From the NCBI GenBank assembly GCA_012064415.1, contig SSNU01000284.1, forward strand, positions 1 to 64,000: DNA of 64,000 nucleotides, read 5' to 3'. Under the pieces are notes generated by a model. It worked only from the letters and a program-made list of their open reading frames with translations, was not told the DNA's origin and did no database searches. This document shows positions 24,001 through 36,986 of this stretch, piece by piece. The number at the start of each line of letters is the position of its first letter. Position 1 is the first letter of the stretch. Source of the DNA: Gyrodactylus bullatarudis. Its lineage: Eukaryota; Platyhelminthes; Monogenea; Gyrodactylidea; Gyrodactylidae. The translations under genes and the position numbers were made by a program.

Positions 24001-26919
24001 AAATAGGCTGCTTTAAGATCAAATTGACAAACTCTTGATAGTTTCGTCATTCAAAGATTGCGCAAAATGGTCGAAAAACCGAAATGATGTGCTGATTCTC
24101 TATTAACATCTTTAGTTTCCTAGGGATCCTTTTAAAAAGTACCCCTTTCCCATTTTGAAATCAAAATCATTCTAGCTCAATGTTCGAAAAATTTGGCGTT
24201 AAATCAAATTTAAACTGTCTTTTATAGCCTGGATTTCAGAAAACCATCATCATGTTCTTAATGTAGCATTTGAGATTTTTATTTAGAATTCAATGCAGAA
24301 AACACAGCGATTTTAGACATTAAACCTACCAGTTAAGTTTGGTTACAGGCTATTACTTTATCAAATGGAAATCTAGCTTGATGGAGATTGGCCTCTCACA
24401 CCTTTAAGTCACGTTGCGTTTCCTCCTTATTAGGACTCGCCAGAACATCATAGCCAGGATTTGACATTTTAGATTTGAGGTTTTATTATAAAAATCGTAG
24501 ATTTTCAACTTCATTTCATATTTTAAATTTTAGATTCATTCGAGGAGGACCATCAAGGTTGCCTTGAGAAAATGAACAAGTATCTCAACATTCAAACAGG
24601 GTCTATCGGGGTTCTCATGAACATTGGTGATTTGGCACCCAGGAATGCAGCCTGTGGATTTTGTGACACGCACAATTATCTCCATAGAACTGAACTACCT
24701 GGATATCTCACCAGTCCCTGTTATCACTGTCGAGAGGCCTTGGCTAAAGAGGCAAAGATAACTCCAGAAGAATTCCTCGACCTACACATCACCAAAGGAA
24801 TACCCTGGCCAAGTTTCTTTCAAGCTCGCTTTAATCTTCCAAAAGATGCAACCAATTCTATGGAAGAACTCATCTCTTACGATTGTAAATGGCGCTCTAG
24901 ACAACCATGTAAATGCTTCATTAGCCAGACAATTTCATCAGGAGTGGTTTTAAAACCTGTTGATTCTGTTATCTTGCCGCCTTGCGTTGAATTTGATCAT
25001 TTATATGATAACAAGAATTGCATTGATGCTAGCAATTCGGGAAATTCTGGAGGAGAAGAGCCTCTTAGTAGTAATTCGGAAGATAAGTGTAAGTCATGAA
25101 TAGTGTCTTAAGAAAGTGTTTCTTGTGAAAGTAAAAAAGATATGAAAAGACTTTACCAAAATTTATTTCTAGCTATATTTTATTCACTAAATTTACATTT
25201 TTTATGGCTCACATAAAAAATGTGATTGATGAAGAATTCCTCCTTCACCCACAAATTCTTGCTGTCACCACTCGCATTTTTATAAAAAAGTATCGTGGTT
25301 TTCTTGCTTGATGTTTCTGGTCAACGCTGTATCCTTATTTAGGTGATATTATATTTTGATCTGGTTGATAACTTTCTGATGGTATATGGTCCTATATAAG
25401 AAACACCGCAATCATATTTGAAATTATAAATTAAAAGAGTCTTTTCTTCAGGTTTTTTTTTCGATTTCACCAATATTGCCATTGATAGTATCATTTGTAC
25501 CTATTTCTAGAACCTCATTAATTATTCTTTACCCAAAATGATTTTGACCCTTAATTATCTTAGAATTTTCGAAATCGAAAATGTGTCCCTCCTCTGTGTG
25601 TTCCATTAGTTTAGAACTGTAATTACCCCTGAGTACATCTCTGTGATGTTCGTTAATCCTACACTCAAAAGATCTACCCGTCTGTCCTACGTATTTCTTA
25701 CCACAAGAGCAATCAATAGAATATACACCTTTTCCTTGCATCTGATTTATATCTGACCTTTTCTTATTAATCTTATTTAGAATATTATTTTTATTTTTAA
25801 AAACCACTCTTAAATTATTTTTCCTATAAATCTTAGCTAATTTCTTATTTAATGGAGTATAATCTAAAAACACCTTTTTATTTTCTAACTCATTCTTCTC
25901 GATTCTAGGACAATAAAAATTTCTCAAAACCTCTGACATAGTATCCTTAATAACCATTCCTAGAGAAAATTATTTTCAAATCTTCAAGTTTTTTGTTTAA
26001 ATGTTCTTGGTCAGTTAATCTTACAACACGTAGAAATTCTCCTTTAAGAGTACTAATTTTATACTTACGAGGGAAATAACTTTTATAACTAAACACAATA
26101 TTTTTAATGAATTTTTTCCTAAAAATTTGCTTCTTAATTAAACCATTATTTAGACTTAATTTTAAATCTAAGTCTCTAAGCCTCTAAAATGTGTTTAGAG
26201 TACAATATTTTTGAATTTGAGAATAAAATTTACAAATAAAAACAAGGTTTAGCTATGGGTAATCCTATTTCACCATTTTTTGCTAATCTTTTTATGTCTA
26301 AAATAGATGAATTTATTAATCATGATCTAAATCCTCAGATCCTGACTAGATACTTAGATGATTATTTTATCATGATCGAAGTAGATATCTAGAATAATAA
26401 GTACATTAGAAAAGGTTAAAAATAAGTTTCCTGAATTAGATTTTACTGTAGAGGAACAAAAGAATTCGGATTTAAATTACTTAGATTTAAAATTAAGTCT
26501 AAATAATGGTTTAATTAAGAAGCATGTATATTATCATAATGTTGATCGATGAGATTAACCAGTCGTCGCCTTACATCATTACTGAAACCGTCACCTATAT
26601 CAGCTATAATTTTATCTTAATAGATGATACAAAGTCTCGCCACTTATTGCCTTGTCATGGACGTCATAGTCGCGGTGCACGCCTCCAATGTCCTCACGGG
26701 GTTCTTGTACCTGCTGCTTTGAATCGTATTTCCAATACAAATAACTTTCAACCTCTTCATGTCCAAACAGTCTCTAGTTCTGTTAGCAAATCGATCCTCG
26801 ACTTGGCCCAACAACCTCTCTGTGATCCCTCAACTATTCCTGAAGATGACGGTATCCTCAATACTCCCGTCGATAATAATGCCACAGCCACAGCTGATAA
26901 CTCAAAAGCTCTATTTAAT
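18035..26919 (+). CDS. Unrecognised Cys/His-rich protein, acidic N-terminus (3' end incomplete)
   Basis: Nine exons join in phase: 18027-18076 (ATG at 18035), 21881-22004, 22072-22137, 22480-22601, 22987-23250, 23501-23806, 23860-23911, 24534-25088 and 26624-26919, giving 609 codons with no stop yet. The 52-nt exon at 23860 is needed to restore phase. Residues 1-180 are acidic and probably disordered (PDEEED, DLEDDNEYFDN). A compact part follows (GRWQLYVQVWFIEKKLKRD, then FDQEWHDPLHVASLFEL). Cys/His pairs then suggest zinc binding: GCCHYAS near residue 313, CGFCDTHNYLH near 366-376, PCYHC near 387-391, and PCHGRHSRGARLQCPHG in the last exon. I do not recognise the family. The first exon has a good acceptor (CAATTAG) before it, so a 5' UTR exon, or a junction to the upstream gene, is possible. 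Confidence 0.65.
18427..18686. repeat. Foldback repeat, AATTGACATGAAGATG family
   Basis: The left part (TTGACATTGAGAATTTACTA) is an inverted match to the right part (TAAATTCTCATCTTCATGTC). Overlapping open frames on both strands arise from the symmetry and are not genes. Related copies lie at 848, 36987-37705, 38089-38447 and 63075. Confidence 0.5.
20640..20762. mobile_element. Right end of a TAGGGCGGT-family element
   Basis: AAAATAGCATTTCGACCGCCCTA at 20740-20762 matches the inverted end of the element at 16596-17167. An internal AAAATAGCAAAATTATTTTC is also shared. The left end was not found, so the extent is unclear; this may be a solo or truncated copy. Confidence 0.4.
20768..21091 (-). 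pseudogene. Tigger/pogo-like transposase fragment (DDE domain part)
   Basis: A 107-codon open frame on the minus strand carries DIFNCDETGLNF, the first-aspartate signature of pogo/Tigger (CENP-B-like) DDE transposases, followed by a basic segment. It stops well before the remaining catalytic residues. An upstream helix-turn-helix piece on the same strand (21430-21590) is separated from it by a piggyBac-like segment. Confidence 0.65.
21130..21425 (-). pseudogene. piggyBac-like transposase C-terminal fragment
   Basis: Minus strand: the reading runs from QRSLDSNGKISRRVF through LAKNLMEE to a terminal Cys-rich block (RRCTICPRSKDKT, then CDCFPCKEHY and CKKCYE). The intact piggyBac transposase at 60.2-61.9 kb ends with a similar CGLCPRERDRKT...CxxC block. 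Only the 3' tenth of such a gene remains, and it lies between two pieces of a Tigger-like gene. Confidence 0.65.
21430..21590 (-). pseudogene. Helix-turn-helix fragment of a Tigger/pogo-like transposase
   Basis: Minus strand reads YKKKVDIAKEAELFG and then FDISKRQVKTYLSNKEQL before a stop. The spacing resembles the psq/CENP-B N-terminal DNA-binding helix-turn-helix of pogo-class transposases. It precedes, on the same strand, the DDE fragment at 20768-21091. Confidence 0.5.
25390..26195 (-). pseudogene. Penelope-like element 3' part with GIY-YIG endonuclease
   Basis: The minus-strand frame 25957-25529 encodes GVYSIDCSCGKKYVGQTGR, the GIY-YIG nuclease core, with EHHRD and an EEGHIFDF block after it. 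This is the C-terminal domain of Penelope-like elements. The upstream minus-strand sequence to about 26195 carries further reading (YFPRKYKISTLKGEFLR), interrupted by at least one stop. The 3' boundary near 25.4 kb is a guess. It lies in the intron of the Cys/His-rich gene. Confidence 0.7.
26200..26527 (+). pseudogene. Penelope-like reverse transcriptase core, inverted relative to its 3' part
   Basis: Plus strand reads QGLAMGNPISPFFANLFM and then RYLDDYF, the conserved RT motifs B' and C, with an upstream stop. The last part (LDLKLSLNNGLIKK) duplicates the first 45 bases or so of the minus-strand fragment at 26133-26180. So the 5' segment of one element lies inverted next to its 3' segment. 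It ends about 100 bp before the exon at 26624. Confidence 0.7.
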
Positions 26920-27124
26920 GTAAGTTATCCCTTCATTTTATAATATACCTTGATTATGAAAAGTAAAGTTTTTAACATTTTGTCGTAAGATTGACCAAGA
27001 TATAATCTTCTATCAATTTTATTATGATGACAAGAGCCATCTTTCTTTATTCCTATTTCGATGCGAAGAAGTCACACATTGTGCCTAGGAGATACAACTT
27101 ATCGTGTATCTAATTTATAGGCTA

Positions 27125-27190
27125 GTAAATAACAATCCAAACATGCATGACAAGCGGTCATGAGCATTGAAAGGTGCAACACTTAGACCA
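27125..27190 (-). repeat. tRNA-like block, possible SINE head
   Basis: Minus strand GGGGAGTTGGTCCACTGG followed by TCTAAGTGTTGCACC resembles the D-arm and A box of Leu/Ser-type tRNAs. No B box follows. It is reported as a possible tRNA-derived repeat only. Confidence 0.25.
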
Positions 27191-30100
27191 GTGGACCAAC
27201 TCCCCATATCTATCATTTTATTTTACAAATCGATTTTGTTTTATTTTGGTAACAAGAACTGTAGTCTTTTATTATCTCTAATTAAATGTCTGGATTGTTT
27301 CTGAGTTGTATCTCTGAGGCAAGATATTTGACTTTTCCGCATCGAATTATGAATGATAAAAGATTATAGCTGACACGCCCGTTTTAACTTGACAAATTAT
27401 TCAGATTAAATTGTTCTTCACTTGAAAACTGCATTTTATTAGGACGAAATTGCCAATATTTCTTTAATTTTAGGTTTGTTATCTAATTTGTAAGATTAAT
27501 TGAGAAACCATAAAATATTTAAATGTTGAAACCGATTTTCTCACATTTCAGAACCTCTCTCAAATTTAACGAGACAATACTTGTAAAAATATCGAATTGA
27601 AAAATTATTCCCAGAGCTTCAAAATAACAGACAATAATGCCTCATTCAAGTGCTAAAAAAAGAAGATATTCAAGGAAAATATATCCCAAGAAGAACAAAA
27701 CAACCGGTCCATAATAGCCATAGTTCCCCAAGCTTTCCCAAATCAATCCCCAATGTGGTTTATTTATTCAAAACAAAAAATATAGATAGAATGATTTGTC
27801 CCATCATTGGTTTTTATTAATATAAGCGAATTTTCAGTTTTTATCAACTTTTTTTCTACTTATTTATCCGTTTAATAACTTACAGAGACTAGGAGTTTAC
27901 TATGAGTCTGTGAGAAAATCAAGTCTTGAGATTTCCCTAACTATTTTTGTCTGTCTACTTACAAGTATACATTATAATTATAAAATAATAATTTTTATTA
28001 CCCATAAATGAACTGAAAAAGAAAATCTGTCTTTCATACCAATAATTAATATGAATTTGAGTAAGTTTATTATACACAGGAGTTTTTGCCAATTTTTTCA
28101 ATTTCTCATCCGATTACATTGAGTTTTTTACATCTTGTATTATTACAATCTCTTTTTTACAAGAATGAAAAAATCCATTTTTCTGTTTTGTTTCTTGAAA
28201 GGGTAGCAAATAAAAAGGAGACAACACTGACATAAAATAAATAAAAGAGAGGGAACTTTTGTTCTGATAAATGCCATTGTTTTATATGGTGAATTTAGAG
28301 TAGGTAGTTAGAGAGAGACGGCTCCCAAAATTATTTTTGTGTACAGAACTCATCAATTTGGTCTTATTGATTTGTCTTTGAGCTGTCAAACTTGAGGATT
28401 GATGATAGGGAACGATTTGAACCATAGACACTACTACTCCGAGACAGGGTCGATAGAAAGTCTATGAGAAAAAATTCATTAAATGGAATTCACATTTACA
28501 GTCAATAACTTAGAGAGAGAAACAAGAATAGTGGAATGACAAATCAGACGTAGCTTCTCAAAAATAGTGGAATGATATGGTGTATTCGAAGGTAAAAGGT
28601 TATTTCATACCCTCACAAATATTCATTTGTTGGACTCAAAATCTTGACATTAAAGTATAGGAAGGGTAAATATAATTAATTCGTATGCAATGAAACCGGT
28701 AATTATCAATTAAAGTTAAATTGTTTACATTACACAACAGAAAAAAATAAAGTTTGCATGTTTTTCAAGGTTTATGATATGAGTAATATATTTTATTATA
28801 TTATATTTTTTATTATTTTGAGGGTATAAAATAGCCTTAAACTTTCGACTATTCTACTATTTTTGAGAAGCCATGTCTGATTTGTCATTCCACTATTCTT
28901 GTTTCTCTCTAGGTTAACTGTATTATAATTAATCGTAATTTTAAAAAATCCGAAAAATATTGATTCTAGCCAAAATTAGGTCTTTTTACAAAAATGAGCT
29001 TTCAACCTTGGAGCTCAAAACTTTTATTGATTTCGGGGATTTACAGCAATTAGATGCTGATATTTGGGATAAAAATTTGACGAAGGATTCAACTTTGGCA
29101 ATAGAAGTTCCCAGAAGTTTGTCATCGATGTGGGAAATCGAACAATCTAAATCATTTGATTTTACGAAGGAAAATGATCCAAAATTTAAGGGTTTAACTT
29201 ATTCTTGAAAATCACGAGTTTCTCTCAACCTCTATAGCCAATTTCAAATTCTTTGTCTAATATTGAACTGAAATGTCTGTATCGAATTGCTTTAAATCTT
29301 CAAAATCGATAAAATTTTGAGCTCAAACAGTGAAAAAGTGGAGACTTGGCGCAATTTCGAAATTAGAAACAAAGACCTAACTTTGGCAGAATTGATTTTT
29401 TTAGAAATGTTTTTTACATTCACAGCTCATAGACTCATTTCAACAGGAATCAAGAAAATAAATATTGTGATTTTTGTCTGAATAGTAGATTCTTATGTTT
29501 TAATGCTTATATTGCCTAAAAACTTATTTTATTTGGAAAGGCTAGTCAAAATTATAGTAGCAGAATTTGACGCGAATTTAAAAACTGATTTTTCAATATC
29601 AGAACAAAATAAAAAACATACAGTACAATAGGATTTTGAATCTAAAAATTTGTGTTAACCCATTAGGTATGTATTATTGAGAAAATCCATTCTCCTAAAT
29701 GATTAAAACAATGAGTTCGAATAAACTGAAAAGGGAAAATAGTGAAAAAGAAGCTTCGATAATAAAAATGATCAGATTTCTTCAGTGAACTCTAATGATG
29801 ATATTATAAATAATTTTCTACAAAAAGTAGGTTCCCTAAAAATTCATTACGTGTTTCAGGTTATTAGAATCATCTGATCAATCTAATATTCAAGGTTTGT
29901 TCAATCCTACAACCATCTATTAAAGTATTGATTTTTAAAAATGTTTTTCCTCTTATACATAGTTATGTAGTAGTGGTACACTGGGTTTGAATGATTTTGA
30001 ATTATATAATAGGGATTAACATGAAGGATTAGCCAGCCTAAAACAAAAGATAAAAAATAAAAAGGGATGGATACTGTAATGTGCTACATGAAAGAGTTTC

Positions 30101-30649
30101 CAAGACAAAAGACAATTATAATAATAACATATGACTGATTTCTAGCTATTTTCTAAAGATTAAGAAATTGAAATCACATTACATATGCAATGCATATTAT
30201 GCATGAATAGAAAAATATCGAATTACAAAATAGAAATAAACTATTATATGATCTCAGATTTGTTTTCATCTCTGTTTGACTATCTTTTCAATTGAAGTAT
30301 CAATTTAAATTCTATGAATAACAAAAACTTTCTTACAAAGATGATTAGACTTAAATATAAAGCCATTTAAAGCATTTGTTATTTATGAATGAATCAGAAA
30401 AGTTGTAAAAAAGATTGTAATTGTAATAATTGTACGACAGCTCTTCCAGAAAAATAATTTAATTCTACTGTTTCATTGAAATTGCTACTATTAATTTTTA
30501 TTATTTACAGTAATTTAAAATGAACGTGAACGAATTATTATCCGATAAATCCAAATGAACCAGCTTATATATTTCCTTGAAATGATACGTCTAAAAATTT
30601 GAGCTGTCGTTTTTTATATTTTCTTGATCTACTTATTAATTTCACCCTT

Positions 30650-31260
30650 TTGTTTTTATCAAACGTTGAGTTAGTTCGTGGTGTAAATTTAAAGTATGAA
30701 CATTTTTGATTTTGTAGCAAGCTAAATTTGACATTTTAAAACTAAAAATGGAAAATTAAAAAAAATCAAACTTCAAAAATTCGACTTTTGAACTTGTTTG
30801 CGATGAGATAACGAAAAACCAATCTCAGATTCGGAAGCTCATAAAATTTTGATCTAGACAGATTTTTAAAATTTCGAAAAATCTTAACGGAAAGCCTATC
30901 TGTCATAAAAAACATGACAAAATTTCACAAAAAAACCCAAAAAATCGAACAGTTTTTTTATTAGGTGCCACTTAAAAAAGGACTCACTCCCTACACATGA
31001 GATATTGATCGACGCAGAATTCAAATTTTAATCCAATCGCGAAAAAATCTTAATAGGATAACGTTTATGGATTTTGCGAAAATTAAATTTTTAATTTGGA
31101 TTTTTCGTTTTTTCCAATTATCTCAGAAATTATAGGGAATTCTTCAGATCTGAGGAAAGATTCGGAACCAGCGCAAAAATTTACACCAGAATCAATTCTC
31201 CGGTTTACCTATTTTTTGAATTTTTCATGACCCCCTGTGTAATTCATCTATTTCATATTT
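30650..31260. repeat. Divergent dispersed repeat ending CTGTGTAAT
   Basis: Shares an ordered set of short blocks with 57490-57895 and with both arms at 59930-60060 and 62290-62440: TTTTTTCG(T), ATCTC near an AGATTCGGAA block, GCG..AAATTT, and CAG.ATCA. Two copies end with a CTGTGTAAT motif (31234, 57888). No coding capacity is seen. Confidence 0.4.
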
Positions 31261-34200
31261 CAAATTTATTTATTCCTTAAACCAAGATGGAATAACCTTC
31301 CATAGCAGAATCAAAAATAAGAAAACAAGGTGCAGATTTTACATATTCAACGGTATTACACTATACTAATGATAATTCTAAGAGGAGATGAACATGAGGG
31401 ATACCATTTTAAAATAACCTAAACAAGTAAAGGCTCTTTAACCTTAAAAGTGAAACGAAGATAAATCCTCTTTGGAATAAATGTTGAATTTAAGGAGATT
31501 ATATGGAAAGGGGAAACATTTAGTAAGATATTGATTTTTCATCCTTGAATAGAATGAATTCCATTTGGACAAAAATGAACTGAAGATCATCAGTTCTAAA
31601 AGTCTTCGAATTCGAGCTTTAGTCAAAAAGGCTTCAGATCGCCACACAATTTTCAATGAATTTTTACTCCTGGTAAAAATAATGTTGGTTTAGCAAAATA
31701 ACACTTTATTCCTATGTACTCTATAAAATTTTCACAGTATGTTCATCAGATCGAAATATAAAGATTTAGAAATTTTTTTACTGCTATCTGATCAATGTGA
31801 AAATTTCATTTAGATCTTTTAAAATAAAGTGTATTAAATATGCCTAGTTTTTTGGTTATTTTTAAGACGTTTTTCCTAATTTTCAAAGCAGATTCATAAA
31901 TTTCAACTACTATCACACATTTTTATGCAAGGAAAATCTCCTGCGCGAGTCTCAATAGCCTCAAAAAGAGATTTGAATTTCTCAATTTTGAAAAGAAATT
32001 GAAATTTCGGAGATGCTAGCGTGCATAGCTTCTAAACAAAAAGAAGTAGCTCAAAAGTATAGGCGATGAGTTATAGAGAATTCTTTGATTCATAATGAAA
32101 CATGAAAAAACGCCGATGACATCAAAATCCTTATCACGCTTGAAAATGGTCTTGGCTCAAATTTTAACGAAATTGGAAGATTGATTTCAAAGTCAAAGAA
32201 TCAAAATCAAATCAAGTTTACATCTATTTAGACAGCCATTCTCTTATAATATTTATTATTTGTTCTTCAGGAAGGAAATTATCATGAATATCATAGGAAG
32301 AAAAGCAGTTCTCTTATGACCATAACGAAATTGAAGTAAGTTAAGGTAACCAATCAGTTTAAAAAGAATTTAGTTATTGGAAAGTACTGAATTTAAATCC
32401 ATGAGAGAGAGTCATTTACGCTAGACAGACTAATTAAACTGAAATTGTTGGGGTAAACTTTGGATTTATTTATGCTAGGAGAGTCAAGTTTTATTTATAT
32501 AGTATAATAGATAGACATAGATAATTACACTGTGCGAAACAAAATTTCAGAAAATGGTGAAATTTAGAATTTAAGCTCAGAATTTTACGCTGATTACGAA
32601 TATACAAAAATTTCTTATGGTATGTTGACTACTTTTTGAGATTTTCTTTAAAGTTTTTTTCAAAGTTTTGTTGTCAGGCAAACATTAGTTTGACATAACT
32701 TCTATAGATTATATGTTAATGAGCTGATTGACATGTTATTCAATAGATAATTAAATTTACTTTAAAGTGGCAAATTTTGATATTCATCAGTTATACTGTT
32801 AAAAAGTTATGATCTATCTAAGACAAATTTAACAAAAAAATCGTGTTTTTAAGTGCCCGTTTTTCGCTTTCAATTTCAATTTACATTTTTTGAGAGATAT
32901 TAATCAAAGATAAAAATAGCAGAGATTAACAAAAAATCTTTTAGCTTTACAATGATATTTTTATCATACGCATGAGTTATTCCTTAGCTTCTGTATTTCA
33001 CATCATAAGTGATTACCTTAACCCCCGTAAAATTGCAATCCATGTTTCCTAAAAGGGGTTTTGAGCTAACATGTACGATATTTCAAAAAAGTATGCCTTG
33101 ATTTAACCAACCATGATAACAGAAAGTAAAAAACACAAATTAAAGTGTTACAAACCAGACAAAAGTACTTGAAAAGTTAGTTGATGAGAAGATATGGATT
33201 TTCTTTTTTTACAAAAAACTTCAATATTTTTCTCCGTGATCTCATTATTGGTTGGGAAAATTAATTTCCGACAGAATTAGACAATTTTGAATTTCAAAAA
33301 AAACACTGAATTTCCCATTTTTCAATGTTTGATATTAAAATTTTGTAAAATGTAAAGATATGAAGCGATTTATTGACATTTGGGATCAACATTAGACTAA
33401 GGTTAAGAAAAAGCTATGAATAAAGCCTTAGAATATTTGCTCAAAAATTACATCATGAGAAGATATCATTGTAAGAAATATCTGAATCTGAATTTATACT
33501 CAGTTGATCTTGTTTATTACAATCTGAATAGGCTTTTGATAAAAAATTGTTGGAAATTATTAGTGTCTGGTTTTTTTATTTACAAGATGAGAAAATAAGT
33601 ATCATCTGGGGAATTATTTATCACATGAATCTGAGGATGCGATAAAGGGAGAAAAAGTTTTTTCGATCAATAACAGAGATCAATTTCATCATTTAAATCC
33701 GTATATATATAATAAATGTAGAATATAAGAAAATATGAGTTTGTTTTTAATCGGATTTATTATCCGAATGACAATCATTCTTAAAAGAGACGTCCTCCCC
33801 CAATTTATAAAACTGTTCCTAGAATTGAACCAATCAATACATGGACTTTATATTTGAATATTTACCATTCAGATATAAAGTTGAGAATCTATGATTTTTA
33901 CAAAAATCTCAATTATTTTTTTAGAAAAATATGAAAATTTTATAAATCTCGAGTTGGCGTCCAAGCGCGAGTCCATCTCGATCTTTCGGCTAATCGCTCA
34001 AAAACTGGAAAAAAGGAGTTTTTAGCGTTAACTCATGATTCAAAAAATGGTGGCATCAATCTATTTCTTCAATTGGTCAAAAAGAGTTGTATAATTTTCT
34101 ATATATTGGGTTGTGCAATAGGTTATGGGACTGAAGACAAAAACCTTGAGAAAGATGAATTGGAAATGAGTGAAAATACCTTCCAGATGACTTTTCTCCT

Positions 34201-36986
34201 AAAGAATTATAGCTTTCTATTCCCATCAGTAAAAAGTTCTACAAATTGGTAGTTTTATCTATTTCAATTTTAAAAATATCTAATAAGTTCAAACTTGAAA
34301 ATTTTTCTTATGGTAAAAAATCTATTTGAATTAGTTTTGAAGAATAAAATCTTCGTTGAAGTTGGAGCTATCGCACAACCTAATAGAAAATAGGAAATTT
34401 TCATCATAATCAAATTCTTGAATTGAGATCTTTGTAAAAATCAAAAAAATATATCAATTAGCTTAATGATGAAAACGTGAAAGCCAATCAGGCATCTAAG
34501 ACAAGACGGACATGAAGCTTCAACTTCAAACTTTTCAATTTTATACAAAAATGCAGGGGATGACAGTACAGACGTTTGGGTGAAGGAGAAATTCTTCATA
34601 AATCTATACAAACCAAACTTATGTGTTCAAAAAAACTATTCTTATAATCTTCAACTACCTTGGCCTATGTGAGCTTTTTCACTTTCCTCTCCACTATTGC
34701 TACTTATTGGAGAGTTTTAGTGTTTTTTTAGCTCATTATATTCTGATTTTCTTTGACGTTCACTATTTCTTTCATAATTTGTAAATTATTATCTTCAATG
34801 AATTCTTAACTTTTATCATTTTTAAGTATTGCCACTGATGATGCATTATGAAATGTACATATGGCTTTAATATAATCTTCTTTCTAATTTTCCAAATCAG
34901 ATAATAGTTTTTTGGGAACGATTTAAATTTCTTCAAAAATTGCTCTTTTAGTATTTTGGTACACTATTGATTCATTGATACAAATGAATAAGGATAGAAT
35001 TTTATAATAGAATTATTATAATAAAATATAATAATAATGGGATAGTCTGGTACATGATATACCCATACACTCTAAAATCCAAAATGGAAAAGAACAAATA
35101 CTAATTATAATTCCTAATTGGTAATTAGAGAAGCGCACACATGAAATTCCCATAGAAATAAATTGTAGAGGATAATTATTAGCCATCTCTACTACACTTG
35201 TATGTTCACTAGTTATGTTTATGTGAGTAGGAAGGAATAGGCAAACTCTTTTTGTCTGAAAAAAATATTCACAGTTGGGTCTATTTATATTAGTATATAC
35301 TAGATGTGCCGCTTCATACAAAATAAATTTTAAATTTTTCCAACCTATACTAAAAATAAATGTAAAATTTTCTCCTTCATTATTCGTAGAACTGTTTTCT
35401 GTATGAACTGTTTACTCATTTTATATGGAAAAAATGAATCGATAAATTTTAGTAGATAGGTATCGAAGAGTTTCTTTATTCGGCAAACATTGAATAACCG
35501 AGAGTTGAACAAAAACCATAAAGAATAGATATCTATTTAATTCCAGGTATATATTTATAAATGATTATTTATGGATTTTTTCTAAATTTCGACTTTGCCG
35601 CCAATTTAAAAAATCTCTTTTTTTGTTAATTTTAAAGTTTGAAAGTGATCAAAAGTTTTCTATTTGAATCACAATTAGATAAGGAAACTGATTTTCAGGG
35701 TGAATTATTGACGCATCTTCTATCATTTGAATTTCGTTTCAAGCATTAAAAATTCGAATTCAACACGATAATATAGAGATTTTTAAAATTTCATTTGATT
35801 TGTATGATTTCAAAAGATTCTTCATATTTTTTAAAATGGCAAAAGTTTAAAAAGATATATATCCTAAAGAATTATGATCATTTTTGAATAAATATTGTAC
35901 TTATTAGAAAAAACGTATCCGGGTTTTGTACGCATTTTTATTTTATTTTACAGAATCTCTTCGATAATTTGACCTGAATAGTTCATAAGGGCTTGAAATA
36001 TTCAAATTATTTTTGTTGTGAGATTTCAAGAGATAAGAATACATAAACGGTTGTTTCGGAGAAAGTTTCAATTAAAAACCAATCGCTCTTTTGATACCTA
36101 AATTATTGATATAAAGCAGTGTTTCATTATGCAAAAAGTCAACATTTACTTCACTGTTCTGTTACCCTGTGTATGAAGAATATGTTAAAAATATTGGAAA
36201 CAAAAAACACAATAAAAGTACGTTTTTTACTAAAACCCCCATTGAATCCTCTTTTCATTACTTGTTTTTTTTGTTTTTGTACTATTTTTTCTCTTTAGGG
36301 GTACCTTTAGAGGCCTTAGTAATAACTTGAGATTTAAACAATCAAGTTGTCTGATTATTAGGAACTTCACATGTAATTTTATAAGGGATTCTAGTTTCGA
36401 CGATTGTTATACTTTTCATTCCTCATAAAATCTTAAATACCGTAATTTAAATTAGAAATTCCTGCCTTAATGCATTAGGATAAAACATTTGACACTGAAT
36501 ACAAAAACTTATTTTATAGAAAAAACTTGAAATATTAGGATGCTTCGTTATTAATTAATATCTCCCAAGTTTTCTTGGCCCACCAGCAGAGAATTCTTTA
36601 GTTTTAAAGTTGAAAAAGTCAAAAAATTCAACTTAGGTTTTTATGTTTCGGACATTAGTGTAAATTGTAGAAATGATCAAAAAATTTTAAGTTCAAATCT
36701 TTTCTCTTGTGCAAGTAGTGTTTTTTATGTTGTTCTCGAGAATCTGCAGAATCTCAGGAAGAATTGCACTTGAATACTATAAAAAACTTGATCTTATCTG
36801 AAATAATAGATTTGGGCTTTTGTGGTGGTCTCTGATAGCCCGAATCATGTTTACATTAAAATGTTGAATTTATACTATTCATCCTCATTAATTTTAGTTC
36901 AAATAAAAAGATCGAGTTTTGAAGAAGAAGAAGAAAGTTTTTGTTAGAGTTATAGTGACTCATTATTTATCACACAACCTAAAGCT

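Noticed and set aside
26524..26622. Upstream extension of the frame before the exon at 26624
   Set aside because: It runs from the end of the Penelope-like fragment into the intron; the TCTTAATAG acceptor at 26623 gives the correct phase with the previous exon.
35016..35321. 101-codon frame on minus strand with an internal repeat (MGISCVRF / MGISCTRL)
   Set aside because: The repeat reflects a short DNA duplication; no family recognised, no splice or coding context.
36240..36310. T-rich run looking like an array of acceptors
   Set aside because: Low-complexity sequence with no exon-like stretch after it.
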